Shown here: piece after piece, positions 1 to 7,801 of the stretch
Layout of the letters: each line of letters begins with the position of its first letter
Position numbering within the stretch: position 1 is the stretch's first letter
Assembly (NCBI RefSeq): GCF_052327305.1
Contig: NZ_CP182486.1
Coordinates: forward strand, 2,666,001-2,730,000
Direction of reading: 5' to 3'
DNA: 64,000 bases
Source: Sphingobium sp052327305
Lineage (GTDB): Bacteria > Pseudomonadota > Alphaproteobacteria > Sphingomonadales > Sphingomonadaceae
Program-made: the position numbers and the translations under genes
The notes under the pieces: generated by a model
What the model saw: the letters and a program-made list of their open reading frames with translations, nothing else
What the model was told of the DNA's origin: nothing
The model's database searches: none

Positions 1-27
1 CGCAGGGACTGGGGTAACGAAAGCGAC

Positions 28-942
28 ATGCGGTTGACTGGTTTGAGTCGCGCGGCGACGCGGAGACGATCGCGCCCGTCTGCCGATTTCGGCCGGTGGC
101 TCGAGGTGCTTCTTGTTGCCGTTCTTATCATCCAGATCGCACGGCTCGCCTGGGCGCTTGTGACCCCCGTCGGCCTCTTTGGCGACTGGCGTGCACGCCA
201 GCCCGTGATGGTGGGCGCGGATGCGCGTCGTTCGCTTTTCGCGGCGTTCGATCCCTTCTTCCGCTCGGCAGCAGCGAGCGGCGCACCGGGCGTGCAGCAG
301 GTGACGTCGCTAGCGCTGCAACTCTTCGGTACGCGGATGAACGAGGGTTCGGGGCAGGGGTCGGCTATCATCGCGGACAGCGAAGGCGTGCAGACCAGCT
401 ATGTGGTGGGCGACGAGATCGCGCCCGGCGTGACGCTCAAGGCTGTCGCGTTCGATCATGTTGTGATCGACCGGGGCGGAACGGCGGAAACCCTGTTCAT
501 CGACCAGTCGAATGGCGGAACAACGAACGACGCCGCGCCTGCGGCAGGGGCGGGCGCGCCGATTCCGCCGGGACCGGGGCGTGGCCCCGTGCCGGGAGGC
601 GCAGCGCCGGGGGCAACAGGCGCACCGGGAGGGCTTGTCCTGCCGGCGAGCGGCGGCCTGAGCGCGCAGGACCTGGCGTCAGGCGCCAGCTTCGCGCCAC
701 GAAATGAAGGGGGTAGAGTGACTGGGATCGTCGTCAATCAGCAGGGCCGCAACGAGGCCTTTGCGCGCGCGGGGCTGCGCCCTGGCGACATCATCACTCA
801 GGTGAATGGCCGCGCAATCTCTTCGCCGGCCGATATTCGTGCCCTGCAGTCCCAGATCCTGCCCGGTGCGCGGCTCTCGCTGATGGTCGAGCGGGGATCG
901 GCAACAGTTCCTGTGGCGATCATCCTGGAGGGCGGCCAGTGA
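28..942 (+). CDS. gspC: Type II secretion system inner-membrane protein GspC
   Basis: Links the inner-membrane platform of the type II secretion system to the outer-membrane secretin. The 304-residue protein has a basic cytoplasmic N-terminus, one membrane segment at about residues 28-48, a periplasmic homology region to about 165, a Gly/Pro/Ala-rich linker (about 170-215) and a C-terminal PDZ domain (about 225-300, with 'AGLRPGDIITQVNG'). It is the first gene of the gspC-O run. Its TGA overlaps the GTG of gspD (GTGA), which suggests translational coupling. The ATG at 28 lies only 27 bases from the window edge, so its promoter is not visible. Position and domain order make GspC more likely than a generic PDZ protein. 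Confidence 0.9.
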   Translation: MRLTGLSRAATRRRSRPSADFGRWLEVLLVAVLIIQIARLAWALVTPVGLFGDWRARQPVMVGADARRSLFAAFDPFFRSAAASGAPGVQQVTSLALQLFGTRMNEGSGQGSAIIADSEGVQTSYVVGDEIAPGVTLKAVAFDHVVIDRGGTAETLFIDQSNGGTTNDAAPAAGAGAPIPPGPGRGPVPGGAAPGATGAPGGLVLPASGGLSAQDLASGASFAPRNEGGRVTGIVVNQQGRNEAFARAGLRPGDIITQVNGRAISSPADIRALQSQILPGARLSLMVERGSATVPVAIILEGGQ

Positions 943-3158
943 CGCCTGTTCGCACTTTGCGGCGCATGACTGCCGTCGCGGCGCTGGCGCTCGCCATGGC
1001 CACTCCGCTTGCCGCGCAACTCACGCTCAATGTGCGCGATGCCGACATTCGCGCGTTCATTCAGGACGCGGCGCGGGTGACGGGCCGGACGTTCATTATC
1101 GACAGCCGGGTACAGGGCAAGGTTTCGGTCGTGACCGACCGCCCCCTGACGCGCTCGGAATATTTCGAAATCTTCCTCTCGACCCTGCGGGCGAACGGCC
1201 TCGTCGCGATCCCCGCTGCAGGCGGGGCGTTCCGCGTTCAGCCGGCCGAAGGCGCGGCAAGCCAGCCGGGGCAAGTCGGCCGCGCGGCCAATCGCAACCA
1301 GTTCGTCACCGAAGTCGTCCGCCTCCGGTCTATCGATGCGCAGTCCGCGATGGAAACGCTGCGGCCGCTCGTGAGCCGGGACGGGTCCATTTCCGCCAAC
1401 CGGGCCGGCCGCTCGATCGTTGTCGCTGACTATGCCGACAATATCGCGCGCATTCGCCAAGTGCTCGGCCGGATCGATACCGACAGCGCCGCCACGGACA
1501 TGATTCCGCTCAAGAATGCCGGTGCCCGCGAGATCGCGACATCGCTCCAGACGCTGATGACGAGCGGTGGCGACGGCCAGGCGCCAAGCGCGACGGTGGT
1601 GGCGATCGACAGCTCGAACAGCATCGTCATTCGGGGGGATGCCACGAGCGTCTCGCGTCTGGCGAGCATGGCCCGCGAACTGGATACGCGCGCGGGCGTG
1701 GGGACCGAAATCCGCGTCTATTGGCTGGAACATGCCGATGCCGACAAGATGCTCCCCGTGCTCCAGCAATTGCTGGGGCAGGGCGCGGCCGGCGCCGGGA
1801 GCGTGAGCGCTGGAACACCCGCGTCTGCTGCTGGCGGCGGCGCTGGGGCGGGAGCAGCGAGCGGCGCAAACGCAGCCCCTGCGGCCTCGGCTGTCAGCGC
1901 GTCTGTCGGCGAAGGCAGCGGCATCTCGAAGCGCGGTCCGGCGATCGTCACGCGCTATGAGGGCGCTAATGCCCTCGTGGTTGCAGCGAGCAACGACGTG
2001 CAGCGGATGCTGGGCGAAGTCATTCGCCAGCTCGACACGCGCCGGGATCAGGTGCTGGTCGAAGCGATTATCGTCGAAATCGGCGATGCGGCCGCCAAGC
2101 GGCTGGGCGTCCAGTTCCTCATCGGCAGCACCTCGACCGGTTTTGCCGCGACCAACTATTCCAACGCGCAACCCAATATCCTGACGCTGGCGGGCGCGAT
2201 TGGTGCGCGCGAGCTCGCGACGACGAACACCACGGTCGTCTCGCCTGATGGCACGCGGACCACGACCACGACGACCGAAAATGGCGGCCTTGCCAATCAG
2301 CTCCAGCAAGCGGCGGTCGATGCGCTTTCCAATGCAACGGGCGGGTTTGGCGGCATCGCCACCGGCCTGGGCCGCAACGGCATTTTCGGCGCGATCATCA
2401 ACGCCGTGAAGTCCGACACGGAGAGCAACATTCTCTCCACGCCGTCGGTGATGACGATGGACAACCAGGAGGCGAAGCTGCTGGTCGGGCAGGAGGTGCC
2501 GGTCTCCACCGGTGAAGCGCTCAGCCAGAATTTCGACAATCAGTTCCGCACGGTGCAGCGCCAGAATGTCGGCATCATGCTGGAAGTGAAGCCCCAGATC
2601 AATTCGGGCGGCGCGATCAAACTCTTCCTGAAGCAGGAAGTCTCCAGTGTTGCTGGCCCGGTCTCCAACAATTCCAACGATCTCATCATCAACAAGCGCC
2701 AGATCCAGACCACAGTGACGGTGGATGACGGCGAGATCGTGGCGCTGGGCGGTCTGCTCGACGACAATGAGCGGCGGACTATCGAGAAGATTCCGCTGCT
2801 CGGCGATATTCCGGGGATTGGCGAGCTCTTCAAGTCTCGCAGCCGCTCGCGCACCAAGACCAATCTCATGGTCTTCATCCGGCCGACCATCCTGCACAGC
2901 AAGGCGGACGCGCAGCAGGTCGCGGCGCAGCGCTACGGCTATGTGCGCGGCATGCAGCAGGCCAATAATCCCGAGGCCGAACCTTCCATCGATGCGCTGG
3001 TGCGCGACTATATGGGCACGACGCCGCCGGGCGCGCAGGCGCCGCGCTCGGGCGATCAGGTAATCGACGGCCGGGTGGTGGAGCCGACTGCTACGACCAC
3101 CTCGCAAAGCGTCGTGCGCCCGGTGGACGTGCCGCCGAGCGAGCAGCGCAGGCCGTGA
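939..3158 (+). CDS. gspD: Type II secretion system secretin GspD
   Basis: Forms the multimeric outer-membrane channel of the type II secretion system. The 739 residues begin with a signal peptide ending near 'PLAAQ' (about residue 27). N0/N1-N3 ring-building domains follow to about residue 410, including an N3 module interrupted by an Ala/Gly/Ser-rich loop (about 285-325). The secretin core then runs to about 655 ('LLVGQEVPVSTG', 'GEIVALGGLLDD', 'IPLLGDIPGIGELFKS'). The 80-residue tail is Pro- and Thr-rich. The GTG start overlaps the gspC stop, with GGAGG about 8 bases upstream. No pilotin (GspS) gene is seen nearby. Confidence 0.95.
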   Translation: MTPVRTLRRMTAVAALALAMATPLAAQLTLNVRDADIRAFIQDAARVTGRTFIIDSRVQGKVSVVTDRPLTRSEYFEIFLSTLRANGLVAIPAAGGAFRVQPAEGAASQPGQVGRAANRNQFVTEVVRLRSIDAQSAMETLRPLVSRDGSISANRAGRSIVVADYADNIARIRQVLGRIDTDSAATDMIPLKNAGAREIATSLQTLMTSGGDGQAPSATVVAIDSSNSIVIRGDATSVSRLASMARELDTRAGVGTEIRVYWLEHADADKMLPVLQQLLGQGAAGAGSVSAGTPASAAGGGAGAGAASGANAAPAASAVSASVGEGSGISKRGPAIVTRYEGANALVVAASNDVQRMLGEVIRQLDTRRDQVLVEAIIVEIGDAAAKRLGVQFLIGSTSTGFAATNYSNAQPNILTLAGAIGARELATTNTTVVSPDGTRTTTTTTENGGLANQLQQAAVDALSNATGGFGGIATGLGRNGIFGAIINAVKSDTESNILSTPSVMTMDNQEAKLLVGQEVPVSTGEALSQNFDNQFRTVQRQNVGIMLEVKPQINSGGAIKLFLKQEVSSVAGPVSNNSNDLIINKRQIQTTVTVDDGEIVALGGLLDDNERRTIEKIPLLGDIPGIGELFKSRSRSRTKTNLMVFIRPTILHSKADAQQVAAQRYGYVRGMQQANNPEAEPSIDALVRDYMGTTPPGAQAPRSGDQVIDGRVVEPTATTTSQSVVRPVDVPPSEQRRP

Positions 3159-4762
3159 CGCCGGCGGACGAGCCCATGGAGTCCGCGCCGCTCCCCGGGC
3201 CATCGGGCGAGAGGGACGTGCCCGTCGACATAACGCCTGACCCAACGCCCGCCGTGGCGCCGGTTCATGCCGTCGATATTCCCTATTCCTTCGCGCGCAA
3301 GCACGGGGTCGTGATCGTCTCTGGCGAGGCGGGCGCGGCGGAGACGGATGCGACGCTTATGCTGGCCTTCCGGGAAGGGGGCGACCCGCGCATCCTGCCC
3401 GAAGTGCGGCGGCATCTCGCACGCAGCTTCGAGGTGTCGGTGGTGCCACAGGCGGCCTTTGAGAAACATCTTTCCGATCATTATTCGATGGGCGGATCGG
3501 CGGCCGAAATGGCGGGATCGCTTGCCATGGGCGGCGACGAGCTGGATCTGATTGCCGGCAATCTGCCGACTGCAGAAGACCTGCTGGACAGCGGCGACGA
3601 CGCACCGGCCATCCGCCTTATCAACGGCATCATTGCCGAGGCGGCGCGGCAGGGCGTGAGCGACATCCATATCGAGCCTTATGAGACCGGCCTCGTCGTG
3701 CGGATGCGCATGGACGGCGTGCTGACCGAAACGCTGCGGATGCCGCCCCATGTCGCGCCGGTGGTGGTGAGCCGCATCAAGGTGATGGCGCGCCTCGACA
3801 TTGCCGAGCGGCGCATCCCGCAGGACGGGCGCATTGGCCTGACACTGGGCGGCAAGCTGCTCGACGTGCGCGTCTCCACGCTCCCGAGCCGGGCCGGCGA
3901 GCGCGTGGTGCTGCGTATTCTCGACAAGGAGAATGCCGGCATATCGCTCGATGCGCTGGGTCTGGCGGGAGAAGCCGACCGGGTGCTGCGAGAGGCGGTG
4001 GCGGAGCCCAATGGCATCATCCTCGTCACCGGACCGACCGGGAGCGGCAAGACGACGACGCTCTATGCCGGGTTGCGCCAGCTTAATGACGGCAGCCGCA
4101 ACATCCTGACCGTGGAAGACCCGGTGGAATATGCCATCGAGGGCGTCGGTCAGACTCAAGTGAATGCGAAAGTGGGCCTGACCTTCGCGGCAGGGCTGCG
4201 GGCGATCCTGCGTCAGGACCCGGACGTGGTGATGGTCGGCGAAATTCGCGACCGCGAGACCGCCGAGATTGCCGTGCAGGCCTCGCTCACGGGCCATCTC
4301 GTGCTCTCGACTGTCCACACCAATGACGCGGTGGGCGCGATCACCCGAATGCGCGACATGAAGGTGGAGCCGTTCCTGCTCGCCTCCACGTTGCGTGCCG
4401 TGATTGCGCAGCGGCTCGTACGGCGGCTCTGCCCGGAATGCCGGCAGGCGGCCCCCGCGGAAGCTTCGGTCGCAGCGCTGCTCGGTATCAAGGCCGGCAC
4501 GCCGATCTATCACGCAGTGGGCTGCGCGGCGTGCAGCGGCACCGGCTTCAAAGGGCGCATCGGCGTTTTCGAGGCGATCCGCATCGACGAGACGCTGCGC
4601 CGCCTCATCAACGAGGGCGGAGACGAAACGCAGATTGCCCGTCACGCTTTTCAGCAAGCGCCCAATCTTGCGGCCTCCGCGCGGGCGCTGGTAATCGCAG
4701 GAAAGACGACCGCCGAAGAGGCGATCCGAATCTCGCGGCGCGAAGAAACGGTCGATGCCTGA
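3155..4762 (+). CDS. gspE: Type II secretion ATPase GspE
   Basis: Cytoplasmic ATPase that drives pseudopilus assembly. The 535 residues carry an N-terminal GspE/MshEN domain and a RecA-like core. The core shows Walker A 'GPTGSGKTTT' at about residue 293, an Asp box and Walker B 'VVMVGEIRD' near 355, and a His box 'STVHTNDA'. A zinc-binding CPEC...CAAC tetracysteine lies near 428-460, a hallmark of this ATPase group. The GTG start overlaps the gspD stop (GTGA), and the stop overlaps gspF by 8 bases. The first 35 residues are acidic and Pro-rich. Confidence 0.95.
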   Translation: MTPADEPMESAPLPGPSGERDVPVDITPDPTPAVAPVHAVDIPYSFARKHGVVIVSGEAGAAETDATLMLAFREGGDPRILPEVRRHLARSFEVSVVPQAAFEKHLSDHYSMGGSAAEMAGSLAMGGDELDLIAGNLPTAEDLLDSGDDAPAIRLINGIIAEAARQGVSDIHIEPYETGLVVRMRMDGVLTETLRMPPHVAPVVVSRIKVMARLDIAERRIPQDGRIGLTLGGKLLDVRVSTLPSRAGERVVLRILDKENAGISLDALGLAGEADRVLREAVAEPNGIILVTGPTGSGKTTTLYAGLRQLNDGSRNILTVEDPVEYAIEGVGQTQVNAKVGLTFAAGLRAILRQDPDVVMVGEIRDRETAEIAVQASLTGHLVLSTVHTNDAVGAITRMRDMKVEPFLLASTLRAVIAQRLVRRLCPECRQAAPAEASVAALLGIKAGTPIYHAVGCAACSGTGFKGRIGVFEAIRIDETLRRLINEGGDETQIARHAFQQAPNLAASARALVIAGKTTAEEAIRISRREETVDA

Positions 4763-6011
4763 TTTCGACTATGTGGTGATCGACCCGGCCGGCAAGGAGC
4801 GGCGGGGCCATCTGCGTGCCGAGACGATGGAACAAGCGCGCGACCTGCTCACGGCAAGGAAGCTCTTCGTCGTGCGGATGGCCGAGGGGCGCGGCAATGC
4901 GAGTGGGGGCACCGGCGGCGCCGCACGCGGCGGGACGAGCGCGCGCGAGCGACCCCTGCTTTCGTTCAATCGCTCGCGCCTCAGTACCAAGGAACTGACG
5001 CTGTTTACCCGCCAGCTCTCGACGTTGGCGCAGGTCAGCCCGCTGGAGGAGTCGCTGCGCACGATCACCCGGCAGAGCGAGCGCGGCCATGTCCGCGCGA
5101 TCGTCAGCCGCGTTCATGCCGGCGTGCTGGAAGGGCGCAGCCTGGCCGAGGCAATGATGAGCGAGGCGAAGAGTTATCCGCCGCTCTATCGCGCGATGGT
5201 TTCCGCCGGTGAACGCTCCGGCAGCCTTTCGGCACTGACGGAGCGGCTTGCGCTGCTGCTTGAGCGACAAGCCGTGATGCGCTCCAAGATATTGACGGCG
5301 CTGGCTTATCCCACGGTGCTCGCGCTCTTCGCGGTGATTGTCGTCGCGGCGCTGATGATCTTCGTCGTCCCCTTGGTGGTGGAGCAGTTCGACACGCTGG
5401 GGCAGCAGCTTCCGCTCCTCACCCGCATCGTCATGGCCCTGTCCGCCTTTCTCGCGGGCTGGTGGTGGGCGATCCTCATTGCCCTTGCGCTGGTGGGCCT
5501 CGGCGGCTGGCGGGCGCTGCGCAACGAGGCGCTGCGCCTGCGCTTCGACGCCATGCTGCTGCGTGTGCCTTTTCTGGGGCGGCTGATCCGTGACCTGCAT
5601 GCTGCGCGCATGGCCCGCACGCTGGCGACCATGGTCGAGAGCCGCCTGCCGGTGATGGAAGGGCTCGCGCTCACTGTGCCGACCATTCACAATCGCGTGC
5701 TGCGCGCGGCGACCGAGGACATCGTGGAAGCAGTGCGCGGGGGTGGCTCGCTCTCCTCCGCGATGCGCAAGGCGGACGTCTTCCCGCCGCTGCTGGTCTA
5801 TCTTGCGGCGAGTGGCGAAAGCGCGGGGCGGCTGGACGTGATGCTGGAGCGGGCAGCGGATTATCTGGAGCGCGAGTTCGACAGTTTCACGGCGGCGATG
5901 CTTTCTCTGCTGGAACCGCTTATCATCATCCTTATGGGCGGCGTCGTCGCCGTCATCATCCTCTCCATCCTGCTGCCGATCATGCAGCTGCAGAATTTGA
6001 CCGGAGTTTGA
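4755..6011 (+). CDS. gspF: Type II secretion inner-membrane platform protein GspF
   Basis: Polytopic platform protein that couples the GspE ATPase to pseudopilus growth. Its 418 residues show the usual duplicated T2SF cytoplasmic domain. One copy lies near 75-195 and the second near 275-395. Hydrophobic segments are at about 175-215, 230-260 and 385-410. An Ala/Gly-rich stretch (about 50-65) joins the N-terminal part to the first domain. The ATG lies inside the gspE 3' end and the stop is at the gspG start, consistent with a coupled operon. Confidence 0.95.
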   Translation: MPDFDYVVIDPAGKERRGHLRAETMEQARDLLTARKLFVVRMAEGRGNASGGTGGAARGGTSARERPLLSFNRSRLSTKELTLFTRQLSTLAQVSPLEESLRTITRQSERGHVRAIVSRVHAGVLEGRSLAEAMMSEAKSYPPLYRAMVSAGERSGSLSALTERLALLLERQAVMRSKILTALAYPTVLALFAVIVVAALMIFVVPLVVEQFDTLGQQLPLLTRIVMALSAFLAGWWWAILIALALVGLGGWRALRNEALRLRFDAMLLRVPFLGRLIRDLHAARMARTLATMVESRLPVMEGLALTVPTIHNRVLRAATEDIVEAVRGGGSLSSAMRKADVFPPLLVYLAASGESAGRLDVMLERAADYLEREFDSFTAAMLSLLEPLIIILMGGVVAVIILSILLPIMQLQNLTGV

Positions 6012-6016
6012 GTATC

Positions 6017-6508
6017 ATGCGCGTCATTCCTCCCACGGGTCTTTCATCTCGGCGTTCCGCCGAGCACGGCTTCGGGTCTTTAAAGCGTACCGCCGAACAC
6101 GGCTTTACGCTGATCGAACTGCTGGTCGTGATCGTCATCATCGGCCTGCTGGCGACGATCGTGGCGATCAACGTGATCCCGGCGGGGAACACCGCGCGGG
6201 TCGAGAAGGCAAAGGCGGATATCGCGACGCTGGAGCAGGCGCTTGAGCAGTATCGGCTCGACAATCTCACTTATCCCAGCAGCAGCGACGGCCTGAACGC
6301 GCTGCTCTCGCCACCGCCAGGCCTGCCGCAGCCGGAGCGCTATCGGCAGGGCGGCTACATCAAGAAGCTGCCGGACGATCCGTGGGGACGCCCCTATCAA
6401 TATGCAGCGCCGGGCAAGAAGGGCGCGTTCGATATTGTCTCGCTTGGCGCCGATGGGCAGTCGGGCGGCGAGGGCGACAATGCGGATCTCTATTCCAGCG
6501 ATCTCTAG
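6017..6508 (+). CDS. gspG: Major pseudopilin GspG
   Basis: Main subunit of the type II secretion pseudopilus, processed by GspO before the Phe of 'GFTLIELLVV'. After the hydrophobic helix it has the GspG body, with 'KKLPDDPWGRPYQY' and 'DIVSLGADGQSGGEG' (the Ca2+-binding C-terminal loop). I chose ATG 6017, which gives a 29-residue leader. TTG 6008 overlaps the gspF stop and is the alternative. The leader is unusual: it contains 'SAEHGF' followed 11 residues later by 'TAEHGF', only the second being the real cleavage site. It is the first of four pseudopilin genes here that carry the 33-bp repeat. Confidence 0.92.
   Translation: MRVIPPTGLSSRRSAEHGFGSLKRTAEHGFTLIELLVVIVIIGLLATIVAINVIPAGNTARVEKAKADIATLEQALEQYRLDNLTYPSSSDGLNALLSPPPGLPQPERYRQGGYIKKLPDDPWGRPYQYAAPGKKGAFDIVSLGADGQSGGEGDNADLYSSDL
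6052..6117. repeat. 33-bp leader repeats, two units in gspG
   Basis: Two head-to-tail 33-bp units start at 6052 and 6085. The shared core reads gcgttccgccgaacacggc, with a few changes. Read in the gspG frame they encode the 11-residue pattern RSAEHGFGSLK / RTAEHGFTLIE. The second unit contains the prepilin peptidase site and the start of the hydrophobic helix. The same unit occurs in gspI, gspH and gspJ. Confidence 0.85.
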
Positions 6509-6530
6509 AAGGCTTGGCGCTTACCTCTCA

Positions 6531-6647
6531 CCACCCCTCCTCTTCAGAGGAGGGGGAGGGGGTGGAGGCGATGCGTCGCATCGCTCGCGCAGAGAACCAT
6601 CGCACCGTCACAGACACCACCCCAACCCCTCCTCTGAAGAGGAGGGG
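6531..6647. repeat. 117-bp inverted-repeat element, copy 1 (gspG-gspI junction)
   Basis: The left end holds cccctcctcttcagaggagg and the right end is its reverse complement (cctcctctgaagaggagg, 6629-6646). The element therefore has inverted ends that are each almost self-palindromic. The interior contains a 'gcatcgctcgcgcag' core also present in copy 2 at 7202-7312. It resembles the small palindromic intergenic repeats common in sphingomonads; that assignment is from memory, not a search. It lies immediately upstream of the gspI start and is open in the gspI frame. Confidence 0.8.
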
Positions 6648-6673
6648 CTCAAAGTGGTGGGCGACTTTTCGAG

Positions 6674-6805
6674 ACGCTCTGTCCCACAGGGCTTCAAGTC
6701 TTTGATGTGTTCCGCCGAACACGGCTTCACGTCTCTGAGACGCTCTGCCCAAAAGGGCGACGCGTTGCCGACGCGTTCCGCCCAAAAGGGCTTCACGTTG
6801 CTCGA
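6674..6805. repeat. 33-bp leader repeats, four units at the gspI start
   Basis: Four exact-length 33-bp units begin at 6674, 6707, 6740 and 6773. In the gspI frame they read RSVPQGFKSLM, CSAEHGFTSLR, RSAQKGDALPT and RSAQKGFTLLE. The last unit supplies the processing site. ATG 6705 spans the junction of units 1 and 2. Unit 3 has lost the GF dipeptide (GD). Spacing is exactly 33 bases throughout. Confidence 0.85.
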
Positions 6806-7151
6806 AATGCTCGTCGCGCTGGTGATCTTCAGCCTAGCCGCGTTGGCGCTTGTGCGCCTGCAGGGTGTCTCCGTGCGGACGGCGGCCGATCTCGATCAGC
6901 GCACGCTCGCGCAGATCGTGGCGCGGAACCTCGCCTATGAGCGGATGACCGATCCGGAAACGCCGAGCGAGGGCGAGACTGAAGGAACGGTGGAGAATGC
7001 AGGGCGCAGATGGCACTGGGTGCAGGGCGCCAAGGCAACCATGGGCGGACGGCTGATGGGCATCACGATCCGCGTGGAGTCAGGGCCGGGCCAGTCGCCC
7101 GCTGTCATGAGCTTCGTGAAGGCCGTGCCGGTGGCGGGATCGGTGCAGTGA
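6705..7151 (+). CDS. gspI: Minor pseudopilin GspI
   Basis: Minor pseudopilin of the tip complex (with GspJ and GspK). After the cleavage site 'QKG/FTLLEMLVALVIF' it shows family features: 'ARNLAYERM', a conserved 'RRWHWVQG' and 'LMGITIRVE'. I chose ATG 6705, giving 148 residues with a 29-residue leader made of repeat units (MCSAEHGFTSL, RRSAQKGDALP, TRSAQKG). The same frame stays open back through the upstream element to ATG 6480, which would overlap gspG and give a 104-residue leader. No good ribosome binding site precedes 6705. The gene sits before gspH, the reverse of the usual G-H-I order. Confidence 0.85.
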   Translation: MCSAEHGFTSLRRSAQKGDALPTRSAQKGFTLLEMLVALVIFSLAALALVRLQGVSVRTAADLDQRTLAQIVARNLAYERMTDPETPSEGETEGTVENAGRRWHWVQGAKATMGGRLMGITIRVESGPGQSPAVMSFVKAVPVAGSVQ

Positions 7152-7201
7152 TGCGGGGTTCTGTCCCAGAAAATTTCAGGAGGCTTCGCGCTTTCACCCT
7201 T

Positions 7202-7312
7202 CCACCCCTCCTCTTCAGAGGAGGGGCAGGGGGTGGTGCTTCGCATCGCTCGCGCAGCGAACCGTCATACCGTCACAGGCACCACCCCAACCCCTCCTCT
7301 GAAGAGGAGGGG
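7202..7312. repeat. 111-bp inverted-repeat element, copy 2 (gspI-gspH junction)
   Basis: Second copy of the element at 6531-6647, with the same palindromic ends (cctcctcttcagaggagg left, cctcctctgaagaggagg right), the same order and the same interior core. Flanking bases on the left (aggaggcttcgcgctttcacc) also match copy 1, so the duplicated unit extends beyond the palindromes. It is open in the gspH frame, and both copies would encode near-identical peptide (PPLLFRGG ... HHPNPSSEEEGL). Confidence 0.8.
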
Positions 7313-7323
7313 CTTCGGCTTGG

Positions 7324-7389
7324 CCCGTCCGCCCAACAGGGCTTCACGCCTTTCATGCGTTCCGCCGAACACGGCTTCACGCTGATCGA
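7324..7389. repeat. 33-bp leader repeats, two units in gspH
   Basis: Two 33-bp units at 7324 and 7357 encode PSAQQGFTPFM and RSAEHGFTLIE. The second holds the peptidase site. ATG 7355 spans the unit junction, as in gspI. Same family as the units in gspG, gspI and gspJ. Confidence 0.85.
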
Positions 7390-7801
7390 ACTGATGGTCG
7401 TGATCGTCATCATCGGCCTCATGTCCGCCACCGTGGTGCTGACGATGAGCGACCCGCGCGGGCGGATGGGCGACGATGCGGACAGGTTCAGCGGACGTGT
7501 GCGTGCCGCGCGGGACAGTGCAATCCTCAATGCGCGGCCCATCGCGCTCTGGGTCTCGCAAACCGGCTATGGTTTCGACCAGCGGCGGGCGGGGCGCTGG
7601 GAGCCCGTGAGGGAAGGGCCGCTCGCTTCCACGGACTGGTCCAAGGGCATAAGCGCTAAAGCCGGACAGACCGGGCAGGCCCGCGTCATCTTCGACACGG
7701 TGGGTCGTGCGGATCAGCCACTGGCCTTCACGCTCGACCGCGACGAGCGCACGCTTGCGATCCGCATGGACCTGGACGGCAAGGTGACGACCAGTGAGTG
7801 A
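7355..7801 (+). CDS. gspH: Minor pseudopilin GspH
   Basis: Minor pseudopilin placed between GspG and the GspI/J/K tip. From ATG 7355 it has a canonical 7-residue leader (MRSAEHG) before 'FTLIELMVVIVIIG', and 148 residues in total. The body has the GspH-type 'RVRAARDSAILNARPIALWV' helix and 'LDRDERTLAIRMDLDG' near the C-terminus. An in-frame ATG at 7151 overlaps the gspI stop (TGATG) and would give a 75-residue leader reading through the palindromic element. Coupling favours 7151 and leader length favours 7355; sequence alone cannot decide. Confidence 0.83.
   Translation: MRSAEHGFTLIELMVVIVIIGLMSATVVLTMSDPRGRMGDDADRFSGRVRAARDSAILNARPIALWVSQTGYGFDQRRAGRWEPVREGPLASTDWSKGISAKAGQTGQARVIFDTVGRADQPLAFTLDRDERTLAIRMDLDGKVTTSE

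Noticed and set aside
798..3245. 815-codon open frame on the minus strand opposite gspD
   Set aside because: Antisense shadow of a GC-rich gene: Arg/Ala/His-rich, no domain, and gspD is unmistakable in the other strand.
3056..4657. 533-codon minus-strand frame opposite gspE
   Set aside because: Same shadow effect; composition is Arg/His-rich and no motif is visible.
6531..7312. Insertion sequence or transposase-bearing element
   Set aside because: The elements are only about 115 bp with no room for a transposase and no clear target-site duplication.
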